Positions 24,901 to 35,917 of a stretch of 64,000 bases of DNA are shown here, in pieces. Origin of the DNA: Syncephalis fuscata (lineage: Eukaryota > Zoopagomycota > Zoopagomycetes > Zoopagales > Piptocephalidaceae). The DNA is taken from the NCBI GenBank assembly GCA_025786725.1, contig JAHLTZ010000052.1:1-64000 (forward strand). The letters are read 5' to 3'. Under the pieces are notes generated by a model. It was given only the letters and a program-made list of their open reading frames with translations. It did not search any database and had not been told where the DNA came from. Positions within the stretch are counted from its first letter, which is position 1. Each line of letters begins with the position of its first letter. The translations under genes and the position numbers were made by a program.

Positions 24901-25098
24901 TCGGTCTTTCTCTGACCACACTTGAAGAGGTAAGATTAACACATAGAAATCACAGTGCAAATAGTAACACTAACAACACTATCGTCATAGGTATTCCTTG
25001 CGCTGCAAGACCAAGAAAAGGAGGCAGAGGAGGAGGAGAATAAGGCCTCATTGTCTGCTACGACTATGAACAACAGCGCATCCCAGCGCATTGCATAG
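21959..25098 (+). CDS. ABCA-type half transporter (plus copy)
   Basis: Multi-exon gene, about 900 residues. ATG at 21959 (MSSGSTQ) is followed by a GTAAGT donor; the coding frame ends TAG at 25096-25098. Exons encode TM1 (SPVYFLVILIFLNLATI), a Cys-containing extracytosolic loop, then a helix block at 22.9-23.5 kb (QPIWQIVLAWLA; ALSIPMSAIMVGIVYA; VLGVFILFSFTAVGIGLLLA). The family-typical segment YLDRIFPG...PWDYIF precedes the NBD. The NBD has Walker A GHNGAGKTTT split by an intron at 23892-23948, Q-loop CPQHD, signature YSGGMKRKLS, Walker B VVLLDEPTTGMD and H-loop TTHS. All catalytic elements are intact. The C-terminus is the conserved LTTLEEVFL motif plus an acidic tail. It is a predicted lipid-type exporter and probable partner or paralogue of the divergent neighbour. 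Confidence 0.92.
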
Positions 25099-25268
25099 AC
25101 ATAATAAATTATTTTTATAAACAATTAACAGTAATGTATATATAGATGAAACATGAACTAATTTATTCGTATATTCAAAGTGCTTGATTGACTATGTATA
25201 ATGTAAAAGGAAATGTACCAAGTAAAATAAAAGCGTTGAGTTAATTGGTTAATTGATTGGTCAGTATA

Positions 25269-25598
25269 CTAAAGGGCCATACATATGCCATCTAGTCGAC
25301 CATTTTGAATACTGCAAGTAAGACCGTTGGCACACATCGTGTAGTCATTATCGCATGGAGAGCCTTGTATCGACACTTTAACACAGATGGACTGGGACCG
25401 ACCCGGCATTGTGGCACACACCGAATTAGATTCGGCGTCACATGAATAATAGATATCATCAATGATGCCGCATAGCTTGCCACCTTCAACAGAAACACGA
25501 CTACGACCATAGCTAGCATCAAATGGGACGGCTCCAACCGCCAGGAATGCTGAGCAGGCCATAAACATCATTGTTTTAATAATTGTGGATGATAACAT
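25269..25598 (-). CDS. Small secreted cysteine-rich protein
   Basis: Single-exon frame of about 109 codons from the ATG at 25598. The first ~24 residues form a signal peptide (hydrophobic MMFMACSAFLAVGA, likely cut before VPFD). The mature part has eight cysteines, spaced as expected for four disulfides, with CxxxxxxC and CxxGLTC-type spacings. No enzyme motif and no family is recognised. In fungi such proteins are often cell-surface or secreted effectors, but that is inference. It ends about 170 bp from the convergent ABCA stop. Confidence 0.65.
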   Translation of the reverse strand: MLSSTIIKTMMFMACSAFLAVGAVPFDASYGRSRVSVEGGKLCGIIDDIYYSCDAESNSVCATMPGRSQSICVKVSIQGSPCDNDYTMCANGLTCSIQNGRLDGICMAL

Positions 25599-26495
25599 GG
25601 TATAGATAACACGCAATCAAATATATATATATCTATATAGATGGAAAGAGATCCGGTATCTATCTATCTATTTATCTAGGTATGTAGAGTAGCTTATATA
25701 TAAGACGACGGCAATGATAGTTTAATCAAATGAAATGTCCGGCAATCGTTTAAATGATATGCTAAATGAAAAGGTCAAGTGGAAGAGATAGGCAGACAGA
25801 TAGAAAGAGCGAGAACGAGAATGAGAACGATAAAAGAGCGGGTATACGCATGCATATGTTTTATAACACTGGCCTTACTGTGCATGTACAGGTATGTTAT
25901 TTATATTTATATTCATATTGGCAATAAGGACAAGGAGTAACTAAAATCCGGCATACACACATTGCAGCAAATGAATGTTCTATAGATAATACATGTAGCT
26001 AAACTGAACTACAAGCTGTAGTTTAATTGGGCTGATAAGCGACTAGTAAGTTAAAACTAGCCATTTAGAAACAAAATGTGTAACTGGACAATGGTCGTTT
26101 CATAATATGAATGCTATGGTGTATACAGTTCTCTTTCTTAGTAAGAGTTGTTAGCAATGGCTTTGTGTATTTTTAGCTATGTGTTGTTTGAGCCTGTACT
26201 AAGGGGAAGAGGGAGGCATCAGTAGTCCCTATCACCGCTACAAGCTGTAACAGTTGCCATTATCATTTGGTGGTAGTTAGCAATGGACATGTTTGACATT
26301 TTGGTAAGTGCGCCTATTAATAGGCACAACGAGTAAAACACTAATGTTTGACTACACATCAACAATAACAGCAGTAATAACCACAATAGTAATAGGGACA
26401 ATAATAATGGTAGTATACGAGTTTACAAATGAAGTTATTCGCCATCAAAAAAGCGGCCAATCCTTACATTGTAAATAAGAAACTGGCCGCCATTT
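25599..26495. other. Spacer with short TA/TATC microsatellites
   Basis: An ATATATAT run and an ATCTATCTATCT run lie at about 25620-25680, with AGAG-rich sequence at about 25795-25840. I see no gene; short minus-strand frames around 26219-26401 are low-complexity leucine runs. Confidence 0.5.
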
Positions 26496-28334
26496 CTACG
26501 TTGCCTTCACAAGCATGTAAGCATTAATAGCCTGTTCGCGCGATACACCAAGACCAACCAGCGTAGTGATTGATTCTTCAGGATAAGCTGGCAGAGAGGT
26601 CGGGCGGCAGTGGCCGTTGTAGGCTGTGTCGTAGTCGGCAATAATGGTGGTGCCGATGAGGCTATCGATTGTGTTAATAAATATTAGTATCAATATTGAG
26701 TTTAATCAAGTTATTATGTTACTACTTACCACTGGTAGATTGGCCGGCTGCGGCATTTTCAGCACTTGCCTTGATGGCCGCTTCAATATCCTCTTCAGTT
26801 GCCCCTATGCGTGCATAAGGTGGCAATTCACGTTCTGGTAAGAATGGAATTTCTCGACCAGCAATAATCAATGCATCTTTGGACAAATCAATACAAGCCT
26901 ATTATTATAACATAATAATATAACATCACAATTAATCAATTTATTTGTTAATGGTAACACTTGAATTTAATGACACGTCACTTACTTGATGGCGTTTTAA
27001 CATATCAAGTCCAAATAAGATTTCCACGCCCTTCCCCTATATATTAAATAAATATCAAAATACATCTAAATCTTTAATATTAAACATACCTCCATGATGG
27101 TAAATGAACATGGCAAATACAAATCACTACCTAGACGAATCTGGGCTGAATGCACTCGTCCAAGAATATTGGCCGTTCCTACACCTTTGGCAATACCGGC
27201 AAAGCGTCGATCCAATAATCGCATTAGTCTAATGATCAATGGCCATTAATACGTAATAAATAGTTTAATGATATAAACTGTTGCTTACCCACAGGATGCT
27301 GCACAATCAGGACTCACTTTTAATAGTCAGTACTAATGAATAATAAACTAGTTTATTGACTTTCGCTTACTGATGGTAACTTGGGCACCCGAGTCAACAA
27401 ATGCCTTTATAGGTTTTCCATTTACTTCTGTGTTCACATAGAGCATATGTACCTATATATACCCATTCATTAGTATCACAGATTCCTACAAGCTTGTTAG
27501 ATGCAACTTACACTGCCAAATGCTTCAGGATTGTATTCTAGCGCTGCTTCCATATTCGACATCACATTCTCTTGTCGAATTGCTTCTTCAATACGGCGTT
27601 GCGCCTCTACATCGAATGGATCGGCATTTAGAGTTGCCTATTAGCATTAATTAGTTAATTAATGCCATTATTCTTTAATTAAATAGCTCTACTCTCTTCT
27701 AGCCACTTACAATTTCCCGTTGACGTGCCATGGCCGCTTGTTGCCGTTGCCGTTCCATATTAGCAAGCAATTCGGCAAATCTTTGGGGATCATTAACCGC
27801 ATTGGCCAAGTCTGGTTGCGTCTATAACAGCAATAGCAGTAGTAGTATACACAATTAATTATAAGCTTCTTATATATAATGTATATAATAATGACTTACA
27901 TCTCGTAACTGTTGCAATAGTCGACTATCGCCTAGCACGTGTTGCCGCATTAATTCCGGATTTAATTGGCGATGGTCAGTTCCGCTGCCATAGGCCGAGC
28001 CAGCCATTGGTCTTGCTGACGTAGGCGCGGCGGTTGAGACCGGCGATTGCCGTTGAAGCACAAGGACATCGTCTCGCGCAATACCCAACTCGCGCAGTGT
28101 TTTGGCTGGCTCATTAAGCCATTGCCCATTGTACGATAACCGCTGTTCAGCCATCGGTACACCCGTCTATATGAATAGATGTACATGCACCATTAGTTCA
28201 TTGTAACACTATAACCTTATAATGTCATTAAATACCTCTATTTCTACGACTAGCTGAAGATTCTCTATTGTTGTGGCCAATTCAAGTTCGACCGCATATA
28301 ATTGGCCATCTTCTGTAGTTATAGTCAAAGGCAT
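26496..28334 (-). CDS. DDI1: DDI1-like ubiquitin shuttle / retroviral-type aspartyl protease
   Basis: Spliced gene of about 450 residues, ATG at 28334, TAG at 26496. Domain order is diagnostic. An N-terminal ubiquitin-like domain ([11 protein letters not shown]..., [20 protein letters not shown]) comes first. A helical region with [16 protein letters not shown] and [18 protein letters not shown] follows. Next is the retroviral-protease-like domain with active site DSGAQVTI, preceded by [12 protein letters not shown] and followed by the [10 protein letters not shown] and [11 protein letters not shown] segments. A C-terminal UBA domain ([22 protein letters not shown]) ends the protein. DDI1 dimerises, delivers ubiquitinated proteins to the proteasome and cleaves heavily ubiquitinated substrates. 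The catalytic Asp is intact. Eight or so short introns break the gene. No oddity is seen. Confidence 0.95.
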
Positions 28335-28637
28335 TGTAAACAATATGTTTTATAACAATAACACCGCTAGCAACAACAAATATAATAGGAGTAGTAATCA
28401 GTATATAGCTGTTCTTAGTAAGTAACTATGCAATCAGTATTTGGCTGACGAGAAAGTGTAAGATGAATGTGTTGGAATAAAAGGAGCTGGCGTTTTAGCC
28501 GGTCATAATGGATGCATGCTCGTATGGTTTATGGTGACGCTATGAATTGTGCCATCATGTGAAAATTGTAGTAATGCGAATTTAGTAATTCTATAACGAT
28601 TTATTATATAATTTATTATACAACTTAATGGTCGCAA

Positions 28638-29072
28638 CTACTTCTTTTTCATTCGGCCAAAGACGGTCGTAATTTCTTCTGATGGCTTGCCAACAGTCTT
28701 TTTAATCGTATCCATGATTTCTTTGGCTTGTGCCTTTTCAATATCATCTCGTTTGGCCAGAATCTTTTCGGGTAGCCAGTTAGGCGTATCGGGGAAGCCG
28801 TTGCGTAGTTGAATAAACTCTTCAGCCATTTGTTCGGGTGGCGCCGTTATAAATAGACGTAGTGCATCGATAGGCATAAATGACTCGCTCATACGTTCAT
28901 GGTCGAAATATTCGCTGAAAAAGTCATATATTCTACTAAGATCGTCCTGTATACGGTCGTCCATCTCTGGCATATGCAATACTGCTTCTTTATTGCGTGG
29001 TCCGCGTAGATATTCGGCCAAAAAGCGATCAAGTGTTTTATCCATTAAATTATTGAATAGATATTCTTTCAT
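28638..29072 (-). pseudogene. SEC6: Exocyst subunit Sec6, C-terminal fragment only
   Basis: Encodes the last ~145 residues of a Sec6/EXOC3-like protein: the LMDKTLDRFLAEYLRGPRNK stretch, then DRIQDDLSRIYDFFSEYF, then a PEKILAKRDDIEKAQ helix typical of the Sec6 C-terminal bundle. Full-length Sec6 is several hundred residues longer. Upstream the frame hits TAA about 45 bp before the ATG, and no further exon is visible before R2 repeat sequence begins (about 29.4 kb). Either the 5' part was lost by transposon insertion or rearrangement, or a very long intron separates it. The ATG at 29072 (MKEYLFNN) could drive a short product. The family call rests on motif resemblance. Confidence 0.6.
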
Positions 29073-29429
29073 ATGAGCACGGAAATCGCGTAGTGTTACA
29101 ATTAAAACTTAATATAGCACGTATATAATAAATTGTGTTTTGCATGAACACACAATATTAGAATGGTATTTTGCCCGTAAATTAATCGTTATTTGTATAT
29201 CTTTACAATTTCACTTTTATTATATAAGCACAGCTATACTATTAACATATAAAAACAGTTTATTTTCTCTTATTCAACTGCCTTTACATTTCTCAATAAT
29301 ATCTTAGGAAATAATATATACTAACACTAATGCATCCACAGTTGTAATCATAAATAATGTCTTATTGTTATTATATTTCATGGTTAGCTGTATAGTTAGC
29401 TGATATTTCTACAGCCAATTATACATCAA

Positions 29430-31490
29430 GTACATTGCGGTATCTGTTATATAACAACTGCTATTGTGTATGGGATTGATCAATACGGCATTATCGTTTA
29501 TAATTAGTAATATTAACTACTTGATCCGCCTAGTGTACCGCTGTATAATAACATTATAGTAATGTAATACATAAGTACAATCCTAATTAAATGTATAATA
29601 TATTGACGACTATTAATACCATTGGTACTGTTATTGGTGGCTGATAGTAGTTATATTGTAGTCAGCAGTTATACTATATAATTACATAGCTCGCCAATAG
29701 TATTGATCATGTTTGCTAAACGCCACCATTAATACTAATAACATAATTAATATACACAGTTAGTATACCATTTGTAGCATATGTAGCTGATGATTTATCA
29801 GCGTGTTATTATATACACGCTGTATTTATAGACAATATCAACTATTAATATATTTATTAGCTAATATTATATGAATAACGATGCTAGTTGGTTAGTATGG
29901 CCCACAAATTAACAGCAGTTACTATCAGCCAGTTATGGGCGCATAAATTAGTACTAGCAAAATTTGATCAAATTTTTAGTAAATAACTGATTGACTAATT
30001 GCCACATCTTTGGTTAGTATTTGTGTGTGTATATTACCAAAATGACGAAAAGAGGCTATTACAGCATTTTGATTAATCAAGAGATTTCACCAATTTTTAA
30101 TTCCATCAGTAATATAGCTATAAATACATAATATCATTCATTATGACCGCATAGTCTTGGAGCATCGATGCATATAAATTATGTATTTTTGAAAAATCAT
30201 GGGAAGGTGCTAACAATTAAAAGTGCTTAAAAGTGCCATTTTAATAATAATATTACTGTTTTTATTTCCAGCGCCTTTTCACAATTTTTCAAAAATACAT
30301 AACTTATATGTGTCGATGTTCCAAGACTATGCGGTCATAATGAATGACATTATGTATTTATAGCTATATTACTGATGGAATTAAAAATTGGTGAAATTTC
30401 TTGATTAATTAGAAAAGCACACATAAATACTAGTAAAAAATGTATAGTTAATTAACTATAATTATTAAACAGTCAAAACTTTTGTTGCTATTTATCATTT
30501 ATTTATGGCCTAGCTAGTTTTGCTAATAATATGGTTGGTCTGTTAACATCTATTAGTAGTATACATACATATACTACAAGATTGATATTATTCAATACAT
30601 AATGGTTGCTGACACGTATTTGATTAAAATGAATAGCAAAAATAATGCTAGCTATTGCATGTCCACTAGCATATACTTCAACAACTGTAGATTGCTTAAC
30701 TACATTTTTTGCTAACACAGCATCTAACATGTGCAACCTATTAGTGCGTATTAGTATTAGTCATAATTAATGTCGACTAGCTGCTACCAACTTTACAAGC
30801 ATACTAAGCAGCAGTTACTATACTTTTATTTGTTACTTCCCAGTACCAGTGGTGCTATTTTGTATTAAGCACAGCTAGCGCAAATCTGTAGTATGTCCAA
30901 CAATGCCAACTATATCTACAGTTGCCAATGTTGTTAGTAACAGCTAGTTGTCAATAAACAGCAGTTCAAACATCAAGCAATTACAGTAGTGTATATGTTT
31001 ATTTGAGTGTATAGCAATAGCTGTAATAATAAGCTAGTATGCAGCATTTTGTTATTGCTAACATTAATGATATTGGTATTATATTAATTAAAAACCAATC
31101 AGCATACTAGACAGCAAGCCATAATTTAGATGGCATGTTGTTAGCCGTATTGCATATACATCAGCTATTGTATATACCGTTTTATCGGTATATCACATCA
31201 TAAGCATTGTCATATCTCATTGATTTCCATCGTGGTATCATGTTTATTTTGACTATAGCACTAGCAAATACGGTCAATTTCTTATAACTATTTCAACAGT
31301 TAGCATTTGTATAAACAAGTTGTTTACGTTATTGCAAAATCAATAAAACTAGAATGCTGGTAGCTGTAGAGTATCATTTATTTACCTGAGTTGTATTGTA
31401 TTACTAAACATTATAATTTTTTATATTTGATATAGCACACCAGCGTTATGTATGTAGTTGATAATAACACTAGTTTATTTGGAATGTGAT
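29430..31490 (+). repeat. R2-family dispersed repeat, copy 2
   Basis: Collinear with 8250-9430 over several diverged blocks (landmarks given there) but longer, and containing a 138-bp fold-back. It is followed by R1 sequence, as in copy 1. No transposase or polymerase is recognisable in any frame. Confidence 0.6.
30073..30407. repeat. Fold-back (inverted repeat, ~138-bp arms)
   Basis: Arm 30073-30210 is matched by the reverse complement of 30271-30407, with a 60-bp spacer. Both arms include the GACCGCATAGTCTTGGA landmark and TGAAAAAT(C/T)ATG(G)GAA-type ends. Identity is high but not perfect. The equivalent site in R2 copy 1 (about 8590-8740) has a single arm only, so the inversion arose within this copy. 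Confidence 0.85.
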
Positions 31491-31589
31491 TTGTATTAAA
31501 TTTATTAAATTATTACTAAGCAACTTATCAGAAATCTAATGCAATGGAGCTTGAATAATTACATTTAATAGCATTCGTGTAGTTGACCT

Positions 31590-32170
31590 ACATATTCGGT
31601 ATATTGAACATGAAACTGGATGGTGAGTGACATCAGCCATTAAACGTTCATTATCATAGATTTACTATCCAGTACGCATATATCCTTTTTCTAATTATAT
31701 CATTTCTACGTGTATTTATTACTATATGCAATTTATAGTATGCTAAACGCATTTATTTATTATAGTTTGCGATGCGTTTTAATCATTCCACTCATTGGTG
31801 ACATGCACTATAGCTTCAAACTGCCGATTTTGTAAGTATCGCTGTATACTAAATATACCGCATATTGTTTTAGCATATGACAATGCAATTATCTATAAAT
31901 TGCTGCCAGTTTGGCCCTGGATTTATTGATAGTATATCGCAACTCACATGTGTATAGAATGTTAATAGTATGTGTAGCTAGAGGATATGTGCATACTGGA
32001 TAATAGATCTATGATGATGAGTATTTTGGTGATTGATGTAACTTACCACTTAGTTCCATGTCAATAAAACGAATGTGTAGTTTAATTACACAGATATGAT
32101 CAAATATAGCCTCTTGATCTTTAAAACATATTAAATGTCTGGTGAGTTATTTATAAAAACAATTGTGTAT
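31590..32170. repeat. Two R1 fragments in opposite orientations
   Basis: Plus-oriented R1 at about 31600-31690 (TTGAACATGAAACTGG, then GAGTGACATCA, then TCCAGTACGCATATATCC). A minus-oriented R1 follows at about 31985-32170 (ATGTGCATACTGGATAATAG, then GATGATGAGTATTTTGG). They are about 300 bp apart, so the pair could form a loose inverted repeat. Confidence 0.65.
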
Positions 32171-32454
32171 TATTACACGCAGTTAGACAAAATAAAGTAT
32201 ATAAACTTGTCATTATCATATTGCATATTATGTCAGTTGTATAGTTGAGCTGTTATGATTATTATGCAACGTCCTTGTACTAGTCAAATATATTTGTACA
32301 AATGAATGCTGTGTATCTAATTGTTGTAAATGCAATAAAATCATTAATTAGATTAATGTAATATTTAATACTCATCCAAATATTACTTCATAGCCAGATT
32401 ATTGCCTTGAATCAGCTGCTAGTTCAAAATTGTGTTGCTGTATTTTGTTGCCCA

Positions 32455-35400
32455 AATAATGATTGCTTATGGTTAGTATTCGTATTAGAGTACACTGATG
32501 AGTAATGCTTATAAACTGATTTATTGATACAAAAATATAAAACTAACATAAAACCACTTGTGATACTGCGAATATGGGCTAGCCCATTAAACAGGTAGCT
32601 GCTGTTCCCAGTCCCTATCAGTTCCAATATAGAACGACGGGCCCGGTGTACAGCAGTTAGTTGCTTATTGGTCCCGCCCAATGTACTATTGCCTAGAATA
32701 AAGTTAGCACTGTTTTAGTTAATTTTGCATTAACTTACCATGTTGTACAGACTTGCATTTACTTGCCTTAATGGCGCAAGTGTTCCTTTTTAGCGTTGCG
32801 CACAGCAGTGCGACGGCGCAGTCTTGAGGCGGCAGTTCGGCGAGGTCCCCCACCCCGCGGAACTACCCGATAAGTGCTGTTGATCGCAACAGCAGCCTTG
32901 GTTGGTTGAGCCGGTGCCAATTTGAGGGCGCCGGTGTATTCCACACCATCCATAGGAGTGGTGTGGATAGAGGAGGAGGAGAGGAGCAGTAGTAATGACT
33001 ACTGAATGAAAAGCCGGAAAGGCTAGTGATGGTGGTGTTGACTGCTTTGTTGCTGCTCAAAACCTCCTCGGTTTGAACAGCAACGCTGCACAAAGCAGTC
33101 TCCGCTTGCGTTCCTACGCAGCGGATATTTGGAGGCAATAGAGCCTGTGTTGCGACTGGCACAGACTCTGGCAGCTTGGCTTTTTTCAAAGCCGGCTTAC
33201 TGCCTGCCTCAATGTCCGTCTCAGAAAACAAACGTTTCTGGACGACAGGCAATGGCATCGTAGCATAAATAATGCTACGGGTATAAACAACTGTAGCAGC
33301 CATCGCTAACTACTTTACGCTATAAAAACACACAATACATACAATTAATACCATGTAAATAGTATATTTAATGCGAATACAAACACAGCATAACCAAATA
33401 AACTATTCAATTCAAATGGATGAACAGTTTTAAGCAAACGCCAAGAATGCACTGCACGGCTAAACAAATCAAACACAGGTGCAACGCAACGTGTTATGCA
33501 ACAGCGCAACTTGGCGCAGCAATAATATTCCCATTCACTGACAAACGTAGACGCAAACGCAACACTTGCTTACCTTTAAAAAAGTTTTTATAACAAAAAA
33601 CAAGGAAATGAAACTACAATATTGTAGTAGAACAAAAAGACAAGATAAAACAAACAAGATGAAAGCGTTATAGAGATCTAAATATCAATCTTGCGCGGCT
33701 TTTTACACAATAAATTGCCACTCAACTATTTTACACTCACACACCAGTAGCTTGTACCATCATTTATTCGTATCGAGTATTTGTATGTACAACTTGTAGT
33801 ATCACTATTGTCTTGTGTAGTTCAATACGAGCTCACTAACCAAAACAGGCCTGCATCGGACATGAATATCAAATGGTCCGTGTACACCTTGCTAAACCGG
33901 TAAGTAGTCCAATAAACTAGATGGCGTGATCACAACAGCAAATAGACACATAACACGTGATCTTGTGTTTACTTTTCATAAATACGCCACCACCATGATT
34001 GTCGCGTATTAATAACGCGCGTACACGGCTGAAACAATAACAGACCATTTATACAATACATGTAGCTGTAATAATATATAATAATATTTATTCAAGTCAC
34101 TTGTACAAATTCTGATAGTCATAATACACAGTGTATTGCTATTTATACGATTGCTTCATTACTTAGTTGATTGATTTATATTCCAGTATATCTGTATATT
34201 TCTAACAACCATAAACAATGTCAATGCTTTATACAACACGTTTATATTGAAACGTGGTTTTAAAGGTGGTTTGTTGATAGATGCGTTGTAGTCACCGTAG
34301 TCTTGTTATTCATATAGATAGACGTCATTTTATCTTACTGCAACAAGCTCATTGTTACAGCAGCTTTTACTAGCTTCATTGTTATATAAAAACAATAGTT
34401 GTTATTATCTATCGTATGTGAGCCTTATAACATAAACGTGTATTTAGTGGGTATAGTTGTAGTGGATTTGATATACTAGATACAATATTGCACAAGTACT
34501 TGGCAGTATATTTATGTATACACAGGCAATTATGTACTTAGTTATACTCGGCAGCATTATTAGTAGTAGCTGCCTTTGCTTTGTGCTTTAACATAAATTA
34601 TAAGCTGTCCGATTATCAGTAGATTATTGATGTATTAATAGTTTAGTTGCTTGAATGCGCTGGTATCCAGATCGGTTGGCATTATACCAAAATAACTAGC
34701 TTGTTTTAATAATCTCGAATGTTCAAGCATAATTATAATTTGTTGATATCGTATCCTAAACAGCATATGTTTGCTATTCTGCCTATATGGGAACGAAGTG
34801 TGAGACTGCATTTGGTTGGTTATCGTAGCGTTGCAACGTCACCAACTAAGCTATACCTTGATCGACATTATTAGTGGTTCTGTTTCTATTGCTTATACGT
34901 TTTGCTTTTGTTTAAGTAGCTATGAAGCACGTTGTGATTATTTTCTAATGAGCAATATAAAAGGCTTGTAACACCTATTTACTTCACCTCTTTAACCGAC
35001 ATTATACTATAATAGCAACACCTACTTTAAATGGTGCATGCTATTAGCGGCAAAGTTCTATGCATACACGTAATGAGCAATTGAAGCGGCCTAGGTCGAG
35101 CCTTTCAACAAACATAGTTAGCAACAAGTAGGCTACTTTTACGAATAACGCATAGCTATTAGACTATGCAGCGTGTAAATAAACAATATGGAAAAGAAAA
35201 GTGTATGAATAGTAGTATTAACGTTATAGTGTTATACATGCATGAACGAACGGGTGAAATAAACAAAATGCATAACGAGTAGGGCTAGCGCCAGACGGTA
35301 AAACAGTTTCAAAAAAAGTACAGTTACTATATACTAAAGTGAGCATAAAATGGAAAGAATATGAAAACGGTGTTTGAGTTATTAAGCATATATGCATGAT

Positions 35401-35889
35401 CAATGAGCGGAATTAGTCGACATTTATAAATAATAAAGCTAGAACAAAAATAAAAGCAGTTTTGGATAGAGTGATGCCAAGAGATTATGGAACGATATAT
35501 AAAATGATAAACGTACGGTGAAAAAGTATATAAAACAATATTAAAGTTACAGTGTGTATAGCGTAATGAGCATAATGAGCAAAGTTTATTGCAGCATATA
35601 ATGAATAAAATGTACCTAATATATCATAAAATGATATATAGTAGTGTGTAACAGAATGGGAATGATATAAACAAATAGAGCATATATACATACTAAATGA
35701 TAAATCTATGATGATGGGTATTTAATGATTGATGTTGCTTACCACCCATCATGTTCAGTAGATTGTATGTTATTAAATTTAGTCATTTGACCACCAAGCA
35801 AACAATAAATGTGATGATGCGCTGATTAAATAAAACTAACCACTTGCCCCATGTTCAATAGATTGAATGTGCAGTTCAATTACATTATT
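32455..35889 (-). repeat. IR2 left arm (inverted repeat with 42340-45780)
   Basis: Near-perfect reverse complement of 42340-45780, coordinates summing to about 78230. The differences I noticed are single-base indels, for example near 32772 and 32980. The inner end is R1-like sequence (35690-35889). The outer end breaks off just after a shared ATTATTTG at about 32455/45780. The arm contains a frameshifted copy of the 178-residue orphan gene. The loop between the arms is about 6.45 kb. Confidence 0.95.
32768..33303 (-). pseudogene. Orphan Arg-rich protein, frameshifted left copy
   Basis: Reverse complement of the intact gene at 44926-45462. One base is missing at about 32980, in the GGA-repeat segment that encodes the Ser run (TCCTCC repeats on the coding strand). 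The frame therefore changes after the Tyr-Tyr-Cys-Ser segment and runs into an unrelated 40-residue tail; the original frame resumes at 32953 and reaches the same stop. This is either a real inactivation, a slippage polymorphism in the TCC repeat, or a consensus error. The upstream non-coding segment and intron are also duplicated, so transcription would be expected. Confidence 0.75.
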
Positions 35890-35917
35890 ATTTATACATA
35901 AAAACTATTGCGCTGCA

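Noticed and set aside
26496-28334. Retroviral or retrotransposon protease, because of the DSGA motif
   Set aside because: The ubiquitin-like N-terminus and UBA C-terminus make this the cellular DDI1 protein; no gag, reverse transcriptase or integrase lies nearby.
35485-35691. 68-codon open frame at the inner end of both IR2 arms (also 42538-42744)
   Set aside because: It lies in the R1 repeat; related frames in other R1 copies (744-965, 4761-5090) are broken or differ, and the protein is low-complexity, rich in Tyr, Ile and His.
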